A stretch of 64,000 bases of DNA from Oscillospiraceae bacterium (GTDB taxonomy: Bacteria > Bacillota_A > Clostridia > Oscillospirales > Ruminococcaceae): assembly GCA_017829075.1 (NCBI GenBank), contig JAGAJA010000012.1:1-64000 (forward strand), written 5' to 3'. The position numbers were made by a program, and so were the translations under genes. Below are positions 42,426 to 51,848 of the stretch, one piece after another (position 1 is the first letter of the stretch; each line of letters opens with the position of its first letter). Below the pieces are notes generated by a model, which was given only the letters and a program-made list of their open reading frames with translations, was not told where the DNA came from and made no database searches.

Positions 42426-43364
42426 TTATTTTGTATTTTGGGCGGTATCCTTTTTCATTATCCTGTCCCAAGGAAGCTGCACCAGTATCACCGCCGCAAA
42501 AACAACGGCGCAGCCTATTATCTGTCGAGATGACATGGTTTGGTCTGTGGAAAGAAATCCTACCAGATAAGCGACATATCCTGCGATAGTCGCCACCACT
42601 GATTCAAGCGAAAGAATGAGCGCCGCAACAGTGGGATTAAGTCCCTTCTGTCCGACTATCTGGAGAGTGTAAGCAACTCCGCTCGACATTATTCCGGCGT
42701 AAAGCACGGATACCGCGCCGTCTGAGATCTGTTCAAAGCTGGGCTGTTCAAATATCAGCGCGCATACCCCGCTGATGACAAAGCATACAAAGAACTGTAT
42801 GCAGGAGAGTATCACACCGTCCGTCTGAGGGGAGAAATGGTCGATTACCAGAATATGAACCGCGAAAACCACCGCGCATAGAAGCACCAGAAGATCCCCC
42901 ATGCCGATCGAAAATTCCTCTCCGTTCATGCACAGAAGATACAGCCCTACCGCCGCCAGACCTGCGCTCACCCATACTATTTTCGGAGCCTTTCTTCCGA
43001 TGAAAATACCAAGAACCGGGGTGAAAATAATGTATAGTGCGGTTATAAATCCGCCTTTTCCAACGGTAGTCATTGAAATTCCGAACTGCTGAAGCAGACT
43101 TGCAACAGTCAGTGCCAGTCCGCAGCAAATACCGCCGATAATCGTTGGCTTTAGCGGAAGCTTTTTTCTTTTCGGCTTAGGAACTCTAAGCCGGAGGAAT
43201 GCAATGACGGGGAGCAGCACGATACAGCCGAGGATACTGCGGGCGGCAGTAAAGGTAAATCCGCCCATGTGTTCCATTCCTTCGGATTGGGATACAAATG
43301 CAACGCCCCAGATTATTGCGGTCAGCAGAAGCAGAAAACTGCTGCGTAATTTTTTTATGTCCAT
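42426..43364 (-). CDS. EamA-family (DMT) transporter
   Basis: A 312-residue ten-TM protein with two EamA repeats. The start SFLLLLTAIIWGVAFVSQSEGMEHMGGFTFTAARSILGCIVLLPVIA is typical of DMT exporters, and the second repeat ends GLNPTVAALILSLESVVATIAGYVAYLVGF. It probably exports a metabolite, with the substrate unknown. It begins one nucleotide after the stop codon of the ABC ATPase gene, so it is likely translationally coupled to the amino acid transporter. No clear ribosome binding site is seen. Confidence 0.9.
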   Translation of the reverse strand: MDIKKLRSSFLLLLTAIIWGVAFVSQSEGMEHMGGFTFTAARSILGCIVLLPVIAFLRLRVPKPKRKKLPLKPTIIGGICCGLALTVASLLQQFGISMTTVGKGGFITALYIIFTPVLGIFIGRKAPKIVWVSAGLAAVGLYLLCMNGEEFSIGMGDLLVLLCAVVFAVHILVIDHFSPQTDGVILSCIQFFVCFVISGVCALIFEQPSFEQISDGAVSVLYAGIMSSGVAYTLQIVGQKGLNPTVAALILSLESVVATIAGYVAYLVGFLSTDQTMSSRQIIGCAVVFAAVILVQLPWDRIMKKDTAQNTK

Positions 43365-43365
43365 T

Positions 43366-44130
43366 TTAAATATTCAGCACAGAATGCAGGAAAGTTCTGG
43401 TCCTTTCGTTTGAGGGATTTGTAAAGAGCTTTTCAGGAGTATCTACCTCCAGGATAGCACCGTCATACATGAATACGACCCTGTCAGACACCTCTTTTGC
43501 GAAGCCCATTTCGTGGGTCACAACGATCATCGTCATGCCGTCCGCCGCAAGGTTTTTCATTACCTGAAGCACCTCGCCGACAAGCTCCGGGTCAAGCGCC
43601 GAAGTAGGCTCATCGAAAAGCATCATTTTCGGCTGCATTGCCAGCGCTCTTGCAATGGCAACGCGCTGCTGCTGACCTCCGGAGAGCTTTCCGGGATAAA
43701 CGTCAGCCTTCTCGTGAAGTCCGACCTTTGCCAGAAGCTCACGGGCAAGCTGCTCGGTTTCTGCTTTATCGCGCTTTTTTACGGTTATCGGCGCGAGCAT
43801 TATGTTTTCAAGTACCGTCAGATGCGGGAACAGGTTGAAACGCTGGAACACCATTCCCATTTCAAGCAGCGCCGCCTGACGCTCCTGCGGAGTGATCTTG
43901 ACCTGATTTACGCCGTTTACCCGGTCGTCCAGCAGCTTGTCCTCTACCCAGAGCTTTCCCTCGGTAATGGTTTCAAGGTGGTTCAGCGAGCGCAGATATG
44001 TGGATTTTCCTGCGCCGGAAGGCCCGATCAGGCATACGACCTCGCCCTGCTCGACAGTGAGGGAGCAATTCTTAAGTACCTTTAACTCTCCGAAATCCTT
44101 ACAGAGATTTTCTGTTCTTATCATCGACAT
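43366..44130 (-). CDS. Polar amino acid ABC transporter ATP-binding protein
   Basis: A 254-residue ABC ATPase of the GlnQ/TcyC class. Walker [11 protein letters not shown]-loop [13 protein letters not shown], signature [15 protein letters not shown], Walker [14 protein letters not shown] and switch His THEMGF are all present. It powers uptake by the permease encoded just upstream. The start ATG 44130 has a G-rich ribosome binding site seven bases away. It is in line with the permease and binding-protein genes, and an EamA transporter gene follows. Confidence 0.95.
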   Translation of the reverse strand: MSMIRTENLCKDFGELKVLKNCSLTVEQGEVVCLIGPSGAGKSTYLRSLNHLETITEGKLWVEDKLLDDRVNGVNQVKITPQERQAALLEMGMVFQRFNLFPHLTVLENIMLAPITVKKRDKAETEQLARELLAKVGLHEKADVYPGKLSGGQQQRVAIARALAMQPKMMLFDEPTSALDPELVGEVLQVMKNLAADGMTMIVVTHEMGFAKEVSDRVVFMYDGAILEVDTPEKLFTNPSNERTRTFLHSVLNI

Positions 44131-44145
44131 TTTGCGCGCCCCCCT

Positions 44146-45132
44146 TTATTCATAAATGGAGAATTTCTTCTCCAGAACCGTGAACACCTTCGAGAAAACT
44201 GCGGTGATTATGAGATAGATCACCATAGACACGATATAAACGGAAACCTCACCGGTAGAGGTAAGAATTGAGTTCGTGATCTTCGACAGATCCTGAAGCG
44301 CAATGATCGAGGTCAGCGACGCGTCTTTAAGTACCATGATGAACTCGTTTGCAATCGGCGGGATAAGCCGGCGGTAGGTTTGCGGAATTACTATCTTACG
44401 CATGGTCTGACCGTAGGTGAAGCCGAGGGCTTTTGCCGCTTCAAACTGACCCTTGTCAATGGATTCGATAGCCGCGCGGATATTCTCAGCGCAGTAAGCC
44501 GCGCTGTTCAGCGAGAATGCGATGAATGCGGCAACAAATCTGTCCGAAATAGTCAGGGCAGGGAAGAGCAGCGGCAGACCGAACCACAGGAAGTATAGCT
44601 GCATGAGCAGCGGAGTGCCTCTGAAGAAGAACACATACGCTCTGCATACCATTGAAATCGGCTTAAATTTCGACATCTTTCCCAGCGCAATGAACACCGA
44701 CATGATGACGCCTGCCGCGACAGAACTTATGGTAAGCGAAATCGTGATCCATGCGCCGTCAAGCAGTGACGGAAGCCATGACACGAAATTCACAAAGAAA
44801 GTCGTAAAGGCGTTGTCTGTGGTGTCGATAGTCTGTCCGGCAATACCCAGAATAGTTACCTGACGGACATCGGCGGCGCTTATCTGCTTCTGCGCCTTGT
44901 ACGCCGACATAATTCCTATGGAGTTGAAAGTATCTGATTCTTTTCTTGCTTCAAGCTGCTGAAACTCCTGCGAAACAGCTCCTTTAAGGTCTGCCTCGTT
45001 TGGCACGGTCAGGACAAGCGGTATACATACCGCGATCAGCACAGCAATCACAATCAGCAGTACTCTGTGCTTTTTTACAAATTTCAGGAAGCTGTTTTCT
45101 TTTTTCTCTTTTGTCACTTCGTTCATGTGCAT
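44146..45132 (-). CDS. Polar amino acid ABC transporter permease
   Basis: A 328-residue inner membrane permease of the HisM/GlnP type. It has a TM near 21-41, then a Gln/Asp/Ser-rich extracellular segment, followed by the permease core (GAWITISLTISSVAAGVIMSVFIALGKMS) and the EAA loop (GQFEAAKALGFTYGQTMRKIVIPQ). It is longer than most family members because of the extra external segment of about 70 residues. ATG 45132 is chosen for its spacing from AAGGA; in-frame ATGs at 45138 and 45126 remain possible. It forms the membrane channel for the transporter. Confidence 0.92.
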   Translation of the reverse strand: MHMNEVTKEKKENSFLKFVKKHRVLLIVIAVLIAVCIPLVLTVPNEADLKGAVSQEFQQLEARKESDTFNSIGIMSAYKAQKQISAADVRQVTILGIAGQTIDTTDNAFTTFFVNFVSWLPSLLDGAWITISLTISSVAAGVIMSVFIALGKMSKFKPISMVCRAYVFFFRGTPLLMQLYFLWFGLPLLFPALTISDRFVAAFIAFSLNSAAYCAENIRAAIESIDKGQFEAAKALGFTYGQTMRKIVIPQTYRRLIPPIANEFIMVLKDASLTSIIALQDLSKITNSILTSTGEVSVYIVSMVIYLIITAVFSKVFTVLEKKFSIYE

Positions 45133-45184
45133 TACCATTCCTTAATTTTATAGAGAAATATTTGCAGGGCTATTATCCAACAAA

Positions 45185-45212
45185 ACAGGCAGACTGTTTG
45201 GGTCTGCCTGCA
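45185..45212 (-). terminator. Hairpin with T-tract between binding-protein and permease genes
   Basis: AGGCAGAC (45187-45194) and GTCTGCCT (45202-45209) form an 8-bp stem, and on the minus strand GTTTTGTT follows. It may lower permease expression relative to the binding protein, a common arrangement for such operons. Confidence 0.7.
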
Positions 45213-45298
45213 TTTATTATGGATATCAGATCAGTCAGGCAGCTTTCATTGCCGCCATGCGGCAGGATCTGACGCATTTCGCATTATTCGTCAGAGGA

Positions 45299-46108
45299 TC
45301 AGAAGTAGGTGTTGAATATCTTGTCAAGTGTACCGTCTGCCTTGATCTCTGCCAGAGCGTCATTCACAGCCTTCTGAAGCTCGGTGCTTCCCTTGGGCAT
45401 ACATACACCGAACAGCTCCGGCTCGCCCTCGGTCTGGATCCATGACTGCTCATACTTGCTTTCAGCGATGTATTTTGTCGCAACTGTGCTGTCGCTGATA
45501 ACTGCGTCAAGACGTCCTGCTGCAAGGTCATCGTAAGCGTTCATTACGGTTGCGTATTCATATGTATCAACAGTGATACCGTTTTTGTCGATAAAATCAG
45601 TCAGGTAGATATCAGAGGTAGTGTCCTCCTGATAGCCAACTCTGAGACCTGCAAGCTCAGAGGGATCAGCCGGCTTTACCGCACTGTCAGCCATAACAAC
45701 GATGGACTGCCAGTTCTCAATGTAGGGATCGGAGAAGTCAAAGTCGAGCAGTCTTTCAGAAGTAATTGTAACAGCGGAAATAACAACGTCATAGTCGCCC
45801 TTTGAAAGACCTGCAAAAATACCGTCCCAAGCTGTGTTGACGATCTCAACCTCGCAGCCGAGCTTTTCACCGAGAGCCTCAGCAAGCTCCATATCTACGC
45901 CGATAGGAGTTGTTCCGTCGGTATCGAAATACTCAAAGGGGGGATATGCTACATCAGAGCCTACGCGAAGCTTGTCGATCTTGAAACCATCGTTTGCAGC
46001 AGAAGAATCAGTATCGGAGCTTCCAGCGGAAGAACCTGCGCCGCTGCTGCAAGCAGTTGCTGTAAGAAGCATTGCAGAAGCTGCAAGAATAGAAATGATC
46101 TTTTTCAT
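45299..46108 (-). CDS. Polar amino acid ABC transporter substrate-binding lipoprotein
   Basis: A 269-residue lipoprotein with a lipobox (LTATAC) after MKKIISILAASAML. It is a family 3 solute-binding protein: LRVGSDVAYPPFEYFDTDGTTPIGVDMELAEALGEKLGCEVEIVNTAWDGIFAGLSKGDYDVVISAVTITSERLLDFDFSDPY, and QEDTTSDIYLTDFIDKNG. It captures an amino acid for the permease encoded downstream. The start with GAGGAG is favoured over the upstream in-frame ATG. It has its own strong promoter at 46232-46260. Confidence 0.93.
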   Translation of the reverse strand: MKKIISILAASAMLLTATACSSGAGSSAGSSDTDSSAANDGFKIDKLRVGSDVAYPPFEYFDTDGTTPIGVDMELAEALGEKLGCEVEIVNTAWDGIFAGLSKGDYDVVISAVTITSERLLDFDFSDPYIENWQSIVVMADSAVKPADPSELAGLRVGYQEDTTSDIYLTDFIDKNGITVDTYEYATVMNAYDDLAAGRLDAVISDSTVATKYIAESKYEQSWIQTEGEPELFGVCMPKGSTELQKAVNDALAEIKADGTLDKIFNTYF

Positions 46109-46231
46109 TATAGTGTTTTCTCCTCTCATCTCCATGACCATTGCCGGATATTCAGATTAAGCGGTATTCTGCTCATGGAACGATATATATTTCTCAGGAA
46201 AACGTATACTCTATTGATTTTCCTAATTTAG

Positions 46232-46260
46232 AATATAACACATATTTTTCATGTTGTCAA
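46232..46260 (-). promoter_or_regulatory. Sigma-A promoter of the amino acid ABC operon
   Basis: TTGACA (46255-46260), 17-nt spacer, TATATT (46232-46237) on the minus strand. The leader of about 120 nt contains no recognised riboswitch. Confidence 0.85.
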
Positions 46261-46431
46261 GTTTTTTTGCAGCTTTTTGAAATCAGTAATTCATTTTTAT
46301 ACGATTTATTCATAAAACCCTAATTTCAAAGCCCTCTTTTATACATTTTTTCTTTTAATTTGCGATTTACTTATTAAAATAGAGTATTATGACGCTTCAA
46401 GTGTGAGCATTGTATTTCAATTCAATCCGGA

Positions 46432-46466
46432 TAACAAAAATCCCTGCGGGAGTACCGCAGGGAAAT
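46432..46466 (-). terminator. Terminator after rplL
   Basis: Minus strand: CCCTGCGG, a short loop, then CCGCAGGG followed by ATTTTTG. A strong intrinsic terminator that closes rplJ-rplL. Confidence 0.92.
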
Positions 46467-46487
46467 TCTGTGTAAAGTGAGCAGAAA

Positions 46488-46862
46488 TTACTTGAGCTCG
46501 ATCTTTGCGCCAGCTTCTTCGAGCTTAGCCTTGATATCCTCAGCCTCTGCCTTGGAAACGCCTTCCTTAAGAGCCTTAGGAGCAGCCTCAACCAGCTCCT
46601 TAGCCTCCTTCAGACCAAGACCCATAACGTCCTTAACTGCCTTGATAACAGCCATCTTAGCGTCGCCAAAGGAAGCGAGTACAACGTCGAACTCGGTCTT
46701 CTCAGCAGCAGCGGGAGCAGCACCGCCAGCAGCGGGAGCAGCAGCAACAGCAGCAGCGGAAACGCCGAACTCTTCCTCAAGTGCCTTAACCAGCTCGTTC
46801 AGTTCGAGAACGGAAAGAGCCTTAACTTCTTCGATCATAGCTAAAATCTTCTCAGATGCCAT
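46488..46862 (-). CDS. rplL: 50S ribosomal protein L7/L12
   Basis: A 124-residue protein of normal size for bL12. The N-terminal dimerisation helix ([28 protein letters not shown]), an Ala-rich hinge ([16 protein letters not shown]) and the C-terminal domain ([68 protein letters not shown]) are all clear. It forms the ribosomal stalk that recruits translation factors. The start with TGGAGGA is used. It follows rplJ by about 120 nt, as in most Bacteria. A strong terminator follows. Confidence 0.99.
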   Translation of the reverse strand: MASEKILAMIEEVKALSVLELNELVKALEEEFGVSAAAVAAAPAAGGAAPAAAEKTEFDVVLASFGDAKMAVIKAVKDVMGLGLKEAKELVEAAPKALKEGVSKAEAEDIKAKLEEAGAKIELK

Positions 46863-46985
46863 TTTAGTATCCTCCATAAATAAAATTTTGTTGTGCGTTT
46901 TCACGCAGTAAGTTTGTCCTCAGATGAAAACTCCGTCAGTCCGTAATTCAGGCTGCGCCGGAACTTATCACCGGGCTTTCCGCAA

Positions 46986-47495
46986 TTAAGCGGACTGTTC
47001 TTCGTTCTTCTTTGCGATTTCGTTGAGTGCGATGGCAACACGCTGAATCGGAGACTGCAGCATGAATACCAGCTGAGAAAGCAGAGTTTCCTTGGAGGGC
47101 AGCTTTGCGTAAGCCTCAACCTCTTCCTTGGAGATAACCTTGCCGTCAACAAAGCCGAGCTTGATAGCGAAAGTGCTGTCGGGAGCTTCGGTCTGCTTGA
47201 ACAGGAGCTTGGGGGCAATGATGATGTCCTCAGCGGAAAGAGCGATAGCAGTTGTACCGGAAAGCGCGGGCTCAAGACCCTCGATTCCTGCGATTTCTGC
47301 GGCACGCTTTAACAGTGTGTTCTTTACTACGAAGTAATCAACGCCGTTTTCACGAAGTTCCTTACGGAGCTTGGTGTCGTTTTCAACGGAGATACCCTTG
47401 TAGTCAACGAGAACACCGCCGGCAGCGTTCTTGAGCTTTTCAGCTAAGTCAGCAACATACGCCTGCTTCTGTTCGAGTACGCTTTTACTAGGCAT
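46986..47495 (-). CDS. rplJ: 50S ribosomal protein L10
   Basis: A 169-residue uL10, which anchors L7/L12 to the ribosome and represses its own translation through a leader. Features seen: SVLEQKQAYVADLAEKLKNAAGGVLVDYKGISVENDTKLRKELRENGVDYFVVKNTLLKRAAEIAGIEG, EAYAKLPSKETLLSQLVFMLQSPIQRVAIALNEIAKK. The start ATG 47495 has AAAGGAG, while an in-frame ATG at 47561 lies within the leader. It is headed by a promoter and L10-type leader and followed by rplL. Size and motifs are normal for the family. Confidence 0.99.
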   Translation of the reverse strand: MPSKSVLEQKQAYVADLAEKLKNAAGGVLVDYKGISVENDTKLRKELRENGVDYFVVKNTLLKRAAEIAGIEGLEPALSGTTAIALSAEDIIIAPKLLFKQTEAPDSTFAIKLGFVDGKVISKEEVEAYAKLPSKETLLSQLVFMLQSPIQRVAIALNEIAKKNEEQSA

Positions 47496-47652
47496 AATTT
47501 TCACTCCTTTACAATATTTGCTGTCCGGAGTCGGAAATAAAAATCCCTCTCTGCAAGACACAGAAAGGGAGTAGAATTTGTTCTCATTCCCATTCCTCGG
47601 CAGGCGGATAGATCCATTAAAGCCTTTCGGCAGCCTGCTGTCTTTAGAACAG
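47496..47652 (-). promoter_or_regulatory. Ribosomal protein L10 leader with attenuator
   Basis: The leader contains an L10-leader-like fold (GCTGTTCT...AGACAGCAGGCTGCCG, GCCTGCCGAGG) that resembles RF00557-type L10 leaders, and near 47541-47574 a stem (CTCCCTTTCTG / CAGAGAGGGA) followed by a T-run. Binding of L10 or the L10-L12 complex can shift the balance between terminator and antiterminator. Confidence 0.85.
47541..47574 (-). terminator. Attenuator hairpin in the rplJ leader
   Basis: Minus strand: CTCCCTTTCTG, a short loop, CAGAGAGGGA, then TTTTTATTT. Lies between the L10 promoter and the rplJ start. Confidence 0.85.
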
Positions 47653-47659
47653 CATGATT

Positions 47660-47688
47660 ATTATATCACGTTGATTTTGATTTGTCAA
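47660..47688 (-). promoter_or_regulatory. Sigma-A promoter of rplJ-rplL
   Basis: TTGACA (47683-47688), 17-nt spacer, TATAAT (47660-47665), a full consensus match as expected for ribosomal protein genes. Confidence 0.95.
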
Positions 47689-47715
47689 GTACTTTTTGAA
47701 AATATTATCAAAAAA

Positions 47716-48303
47716 TTATTCGCTTTCTGCGATTTCCTCAATAATGCCGCGTATTTCGTCCCGACCCTCTCCGGTCTGGGCGGAAAACTCGATGATCGTG
47801 ATATCCTCGGCGCAGGGAAGCTCGCTTTTAAGTGCAGTTCTCCGTTCCTCGCGCTGCTTTTTTGAAAGCTTGTCCGCTTTGGTGAGAATGACCACGAACG
47901 GGATCTCGCTGTCGATAAGAAAATTCACCATCATAATATCGTCAGCGGTTGGCGGGTGACGGAAATCTATAAGCTGGAACACCAGCGCCAGATCTCTGTC
48001 ATCATGGAGATAGCCCTCAATAAGCCCGCCCCAGCGCTCCTTTTCGGATTTGGACACCTTTGCGTAGCCATAGCCGGGCAGGTCTACAAAGTATAGGTTC
48101 TCAAGACTGTAAAAGTTGATCGTTGCGGTCTTTCCGGGAACTGCGCTGACCCTCGCGAGGGATTTCCGGTTGAATATCTTGTTAATCAGCGAGGATTTCC
48201 CGACATTTGAACGCCCGGAGAAAGCTATCTCGGTGCGCTTCGACGGAGGAATCTGCTTAAAGCTGCCGTAGGAGGTGTAGAATTGTGCGTTATTGTAGTT
48301 CAT
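47716..48303 (-). CDS. ysxC: Ribosome biogenesis GTPase YsxC/EngB
   Basis: A 195-residue EngB-type GTPase needed for 50S subunit assembly. P-loop GRSNVGKS (residues 30-37), G2 threonines in PGKTATINFY, G3 DLPGYGYAKVSK and G4 TKADKLSK are all seen. Length is normal. It follows lon at a 56-nt distance, as in many Firmicutes, so it may be co-transcribed with lon. A stem lies in the gap. It ends close to the L10 promoter. Confidence 0.97.
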   Translation of the reverse strand: MNYNNAQFYTSYGSFKQIPPSKRTEIAFSGRSNVGKSSLINKIFNRKSLARVSAVPGKTATINFYSLENLYFVDLPGYGYAKVSKSEKERWGGLIEGYLHDDRDLALVFQLIDFRHPPTADDIMMVNFLIDSEIPFVVILTKADKLSKKQREERRTALKSELPCAEDITIIEFSAQTGEGRDEIRGIIEEIAESE

Positions 48304-48318
48304 AATTCACCCTAAAGC

Positions 48319-48347
48319 TTGCCGCCGGAATTTCGCACTCCGGCGGC
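48319..48347 (-). promoter_or_regulatory. Stem-loop between lon and ysxC
   Basis: GCCGCCGGA (48321-48329) pairs with TCCGGCGGC (48339-48347), with a 9-nt loop and no T-run. It could stabilise or process the lon-ysxC message, rather than terminate it. Confidence 0.6.
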
Positions 48348-48359
48348 AGTAGTTTAATA

Positions 48360-50771
48360 TCAGTTGGCGGTCAGTGCAGGAAGCTTTTCCGCTTCCTTTG
48401 TCTTAGCGGAAGCACGCCGTTTCAGCGGAGCTTTCTTCTCAGGAGAGCAGTTCGGCAGCACCAGAGCCGCCTCCAGCACGGTGGAGATATCCTCTGCCAC
48501 CACGAATTTCAGGCTGTTCTTTACCACATCGTCCAGCTCGTCGATGTCAGGTTCGTTCTCCTTGGGAATGCAAACCGTCTTTACTCCCGCGCGGTAAGCC
48601 GCCATGGTCTTTTCTTTCAGTCCGCCAATGGCGAGAACCTTGCCCCGGAGCGTAATCTCACCGGTCATTGCAACGTCCCGGCGCACCGGAGTTCCGGAAA
48701 GCGCGGAAATAAGCGCAGTCGTGAGGGTAACACCCGCGGAGGGGCCGTCCTTTGGAACTGCTCCCTCCGGAGCATGGACGTGAATATCCTTGTTCTTATA
48801 GAAATCCGGGTCGATGTTGTATTTCTTAGCAAGCGACCGGGTAAGGCTGACCGCGATCTTCGCGGATTCCTTCATCACATCGCCGAGGCTGCCGGTGAAT
48901 TCCGTCTTGCCTGTGCCGTCAAGCACCAGAACCTCCAGCGGCATTGTGACGCCGCCGACGGAAGTCCACGCAAGCCCGTTTACAAGACCCACCTCGTCAT
49001 GCGCTTCAAGATGCTCCGGCAGGTACTTCTTTACGCCGAGAAAATCGTTGATGTTTTCGTCGGTGACTGTAACCTTTTTCTCGCCGGAAACAAGCTTCTT
49101 CGCAGCCTTTCGGCAGATGTCCGCTATGCTGCGTTCCAGTTTTCTCACTCCGGCTTCTCTTGTGTAGAAGTCGATCACGGAATAAAGAGCCTTGTCGCTT
49201 ATTTTCAGCGTTGAGGGCTTCTCGCCGTGCTTCTTGAGCTGCTTCGGGAGCAGGTGCTTTTTCGCAATGTTGAACTTCTCCTCGCGGGTGTAGCTTGACA
49301 GCTCGATTACCTCCATTCTGTCAAGCAGGGGAGCGGGGATAGTTTCCAGACTGTTTGCTGTGGTTATGAAAAGCACATCACTGAGATCCAGCGGGATCTC
49401 AAGATAGTGGTCTGTGAATGTCGTATTCTGCTCGCTGTCGAGTACTTCCAGCATAGCCGAAGCCGGGTCGCCCTTGTAGTCGCTGCCCATTTTGTCTATC
49501 TCGTCCAGCAGCATAACCGGATTCATGCTCTTTGCCTGCTTTAAGGCTGCGGCAATTCTGCCGGGCATCGCGCCGATATAGGTCTTGCGGTGTCCGCGTA
49601 TCTCGGCTTCGTCATGAACTCCGCCTAGAGAGATCCTGACGTACTTTCTGCCGAGGGCTTCCGCGATAGAGCGTCCGATAGATGTTTTTCCCACTCCGGG
49701 AGGGCCGTAAAGACAGATGATCTGCCCCTTTACGTCCGGCGCAAGCGCACGAACGGATATGATCTCGGTGATACGCTCTTTCACCTTTTTCAGACCGTAG
49801 TGATCCTTGTCGAGCTGCTTCTGAACCTTGTCGATATCGAGCTTATCCTTTGTGCGGATATTCCACGGCAGCTCAAGAACGGTGTCAAGATAGCTGCGGA
49901 TAACCCCTGCCTCCTGAGAGGAATAGGACATCTTCACCAGTTTTTCAGCCTCGCCGACAAGCTTTTCGGTTATCTCCTCAGACAGGTTAAGAGCGCGGAT
50001 CTTCTCTATGTAGCGGTCGGCTTCCTCCTGAGGATTGTCGCCTTCGCCAAGCTGCTTGTAGATCGCGCGGAGCTGCTCCCGGAGGTAGTATTCCCTCTGG
50101 TTTTTGTCCACCTGCTCTTTGACCTGCTCCTGAATGTCGATTTCGGTTTCGATTATCTCGATCTCGCTTTCCAGCATGGAGATAAGCATTTTCACGCGGC
50201 GGAGCAGTCCGTTTGCTTCCAGCAGTGCCTGCTTGTCCTCGACCCGCAGAACAACGTTGAAAACAACCTTTTCAAACAGCTCCGAGCAGTTTTCCTCGCT
50301 CATTATTCCCTCAAAAAGCTCTCTGGGCATTCTGGGGGAGATCTGCGCGTATTCCGCGAAAACATTCTTGAGCGCCCGTACTGCGGCTTCTTCTGTGCTC
50401 TCGGACAATGCCGCTCCGCGGTTCGGGATCTCTTTTACCTCGAACTGGAGATAGTCCTTGCCGCCAACGCTCTTTACGCGCTTTGCCCTAGTCAGACCCT
50501 CCACAAGCACTCTTGTAGAGCCGTCCGGAGTGGTAAGTATCTGCCGTACCTCGGCGATAACTCCCACCTCGTACATATCGGTGAGTTCCGGGTCGGTCAG
50601 CGAAGCGTCCTTCTGAGCCACAAGGAAAATATGTCCATTTCCGTCTGCGGCGGCTTTCAGCGCGTTGACTGAGCGTTCTCTGCCCACGTCGAAATGCAGA
50701 ACCATTGACGGAAATACCACCAGCCCTCTGAGAGAGATTGCTGGGATAACTTCATTTATATTTTTGTTCAT
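48360..50771 (-). CDS. lon: ATP-dependent protease Lon
   Basis: An 803-residue LonA protease, normal in size. The N-terminal substrate domain starts [29 protein letters not shown]+ module: Walker [10 protein letters not shown] (about 356-363), Walker [10 protein letters not shown]. The protease domain carries the catalytic Ser in [15 protein letters not shown] (S678) and Lys in GGLKEKT (K719). A Lys-rich tail ([16 protein letters not shown]) follows. It degrades damaged and regulatory proteins in the cytosol. ATG 50771 with GGGG upstream is preferred over 50819. Followed by ysxC. Confidence 0.99.
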   Translation of the reverse strand: MNKNINEVIPAISLRGLVVFPSMVLHFDVGRERSVNALKAAADGNGHIFLVAQKDASLTDPELTDMYEVGVIAEVRQILTTPDGSTRVLVEGLTRAKRVKSVGGKDYLQFEVKEIPNRGAALSESTEEAAVRALKNVFAEYAQISPRMPRELFEGIMSEENCSELFEKVVFNVVLRVEDKQALLEANGLLRRVKMLISMLESEIEIIETEIDIQEQVKEQVDKNQREYYLREQLRAIYKQLGEGDNPQEEADRYIEKIRALNLSEEITEKLVGEAEKLVKMSYSSQEAGVIRSYLDTVLELPWNIRTKDKLDIDKVQKQLDKDHYGLKKVKERITEIISVRALAPDVKGQIICLYGPPGVGKTSIGRSIAEALGRKYVRISLGGVHDEAEIRGHRKTYIGAMPGRIAAALKQAKSMNPVMLLDEIDKMGSDYKGDPASAMLEVLDSEQNTTFTDHYLEIPLDLSDVLFITTANSLETIPAPLLDRMEVIELSSYTREEKFNIAKKHLLPKQLKKHGEKPSTLKISDKALYSVIDFYTREAGVRKLERSIADICRKAAKKLVSGEKKVTVTDENINDFLGVKKYLPEHLEAHDEVGLVNGLAWTSVGGVTMPLEVLVLDGTGKTEFTGSLGDVMKESAKIAVSLTRSLAKKYNIDPDFYKNKDIHVHAPEGAVPKDGPSAGVTLTTALISALSGTPVRRDVAMTGEITLRGKVLAIGGLKEKTMAAYRAGVKTVCIPKENEPDIDELDDVVKNSLKFVVAEDISTVLEAALVLPNCSPEKKAPLKRRASAKTKEAEKLPALTAN

Positions 50772-50863
50772 ATTTATGTCCCCTTTCTCTGTTTGTGAAT
50801 AATTTATGTCTTTTTTCACATTTCGGGTGAATAATTGTTGTTAAAAATGAATGCTTTCATATT

Positions 50864-50892
50864 ATTATATAACACTTTCAACAAAATTGCAA
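50864..50892 (-). promoter_or_regulatory. Sigma-A promoter of lon
   Basis: Minus strand: TTGCAA (50887-50892), 17 nt, TATAAT (50864-50869). No CIRCE element is seen; a leader of about 85 nt follows. Confidence 0.75.
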
Positions 50893-50931
50893 GCCCTTAT
50901 TTGTGGAATTTACAGCACATATTTCTGGGAG

Positions 50932-51714
50932 TCAGTGAAATATCAGATTGAACAGCAGATAGAGCACCGGCTGATGAAGAACGTATATCCAAAGCGTATA
51001 GCGTCCCACCGTTGCAAGCCACTTGATGTGGGTAGGATAGCAGAACTTGGGCAGAGAGCCGTTCTTTGCGAATATCCCGAAATAGCTTCCCGCAATGAAC
51101 AGGAAAAACCATGGCAGCAGCGGGAAGTAGTCCGACGACTGGAACGAAGCGTTGTGAAGTCCCAGCGGGAACAGCACTCCAACGCTGTAAGCCTCCATCG
51201 GGAAGTGAAGCTGGAACAGATGCGGTATACCGAAATATCCCGGCTGGAATGTTCCGGAAACATATTCCATACCAACGTTCATCGTCAGAATGAACAGCAG
51301 AATGCTCACCGCAAGTCCCACCACAGAGGGCAGCATATCAAACAGCTTCTGACCCAGCCCAAACAGCATCATGCTCACTCCGAGAAAGTGCAGAATGCCG
51401 AAAAGAATAGTTCCATTTGTGAAAAACGGCATAACAAAGGTCATTATCATACCGATAAAGAAGCACTGCGCGCCGCGCTTGATGTTGTTTGAGGAATATC
51501 GGCAGACCGTCCCCGAAATAAATATGAAAGTCCCGGCGAAGATATCCCGTATAATATCGAACCAGCCGTCGAAAAATATCGGCACGTCGATATTATGAAG
51601 ATATTTCAGGTCGTACATGGCGTGATAGACTACCATGCAGATTATGGCAAAGCCGCGTATCTCATCAAGAATGCCTACCCTTGAGGAAGCAGGCTTCTGT
51701 CTTGTGTTTTCCAT
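50932..51714 (-). CDS. HGSNAT-type (DUF1624) membrane acyltransferase
   Basis: A 260-residue protein with about seven TM segments. The opening RVGILDEIRGFAIICMVVYHAMYDLKYLHNIDVPIFFDGWF has the D-E/RG-A-I...VYHAMYD motif of the heparan-alpha-glucosaminide N-acetyltransferase-like DUF1624 family. The end WLATVGRYTLWIYVLHQPVLYLLFNLIF is also typical. The family moves acyl groups onto sugars at the membrane, but the substrate here is unknown. It has its own promoter and lies divergent to dusB. Confidence 0.88.
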   Translation of the reverse strand: MENTRQKPASSRVGILDEIRGFAIICMVVYHAMYDLKYLHNIDVPIFFDGWFDIIRDIFAGTFIFISGTVCRYSSNNIKRGAQCFFIGMIMTFVMPFFTNGTILFGILHFLGVSMMLFGLGQKLFDMLPSVVGLAVSILLFILTMNVGMEYVSGTFQPGYFGIPHLFQLHFPMEAYSVGVLFPLGLHNASFQSSDYFPLLPWFFLFIAGSYFGIFAKNGSLPKFCYPTHIKWLATVGRYTLWIYVLHQPVLYLLFNLIFH

Positions 51715-51748
51715 TTATGTAGCTCCTTGTGTTTAGTGTACAGATAAT

Positions 51749-51777
51749 ATTCTATCACATTTTAAAAAAAATTACAA
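51749..51777 (-). promoter_or_regulatory. Promoter of the DUF1624 gene
   Basis: Minus strand: TTGTAA (51772-51777), 17 nt, TAGAAT (51749-51754). It is back-to-back with the dusB promoter. Confidence 0.7.
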
Positions 51778-51784
51778 TAAGAAC

Positions 51785-51813
51785 TTGAACACTTTTCGAT
51801 TTTGTGATACAAT
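51785..51813 (+). promoter_or_regulatory. Promoter of the dusB operon
   Basis: TTGAAC (51785-51790), 17 nt, TACAAT (51808-51813), with a leader of about 30 nt before dusB. Confidence 0.75.
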
Positions 51814-51848
51814 ATAGTGTGAAATTCAGATGAAAATGAGGAAAAAGA

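Larger units (their letters stand above)
46109..46487. other. Intergenic region, binding-protein leader and rplL terminator
   Basis: About 380 bases without a gene, between two minus-strand genes. It holds the promoter at 46232-46260 with a leader of about 120 nt, and the rplL terminator near its upper end. The rest is A/T-rich. I recognise no riboswitch. Confidence 0.6.

Noticed and set aside
49800..50672. 290-residue open frame on the + strand
   Set aside because: A shadow of lon; composition follows the reverse codons of lon and there is no ribosome binding site.
50851..51492. 213-residue open frame on the + strand
   Set aside because: Antisense to the DUF1624 gene, with no recognisable protein features.
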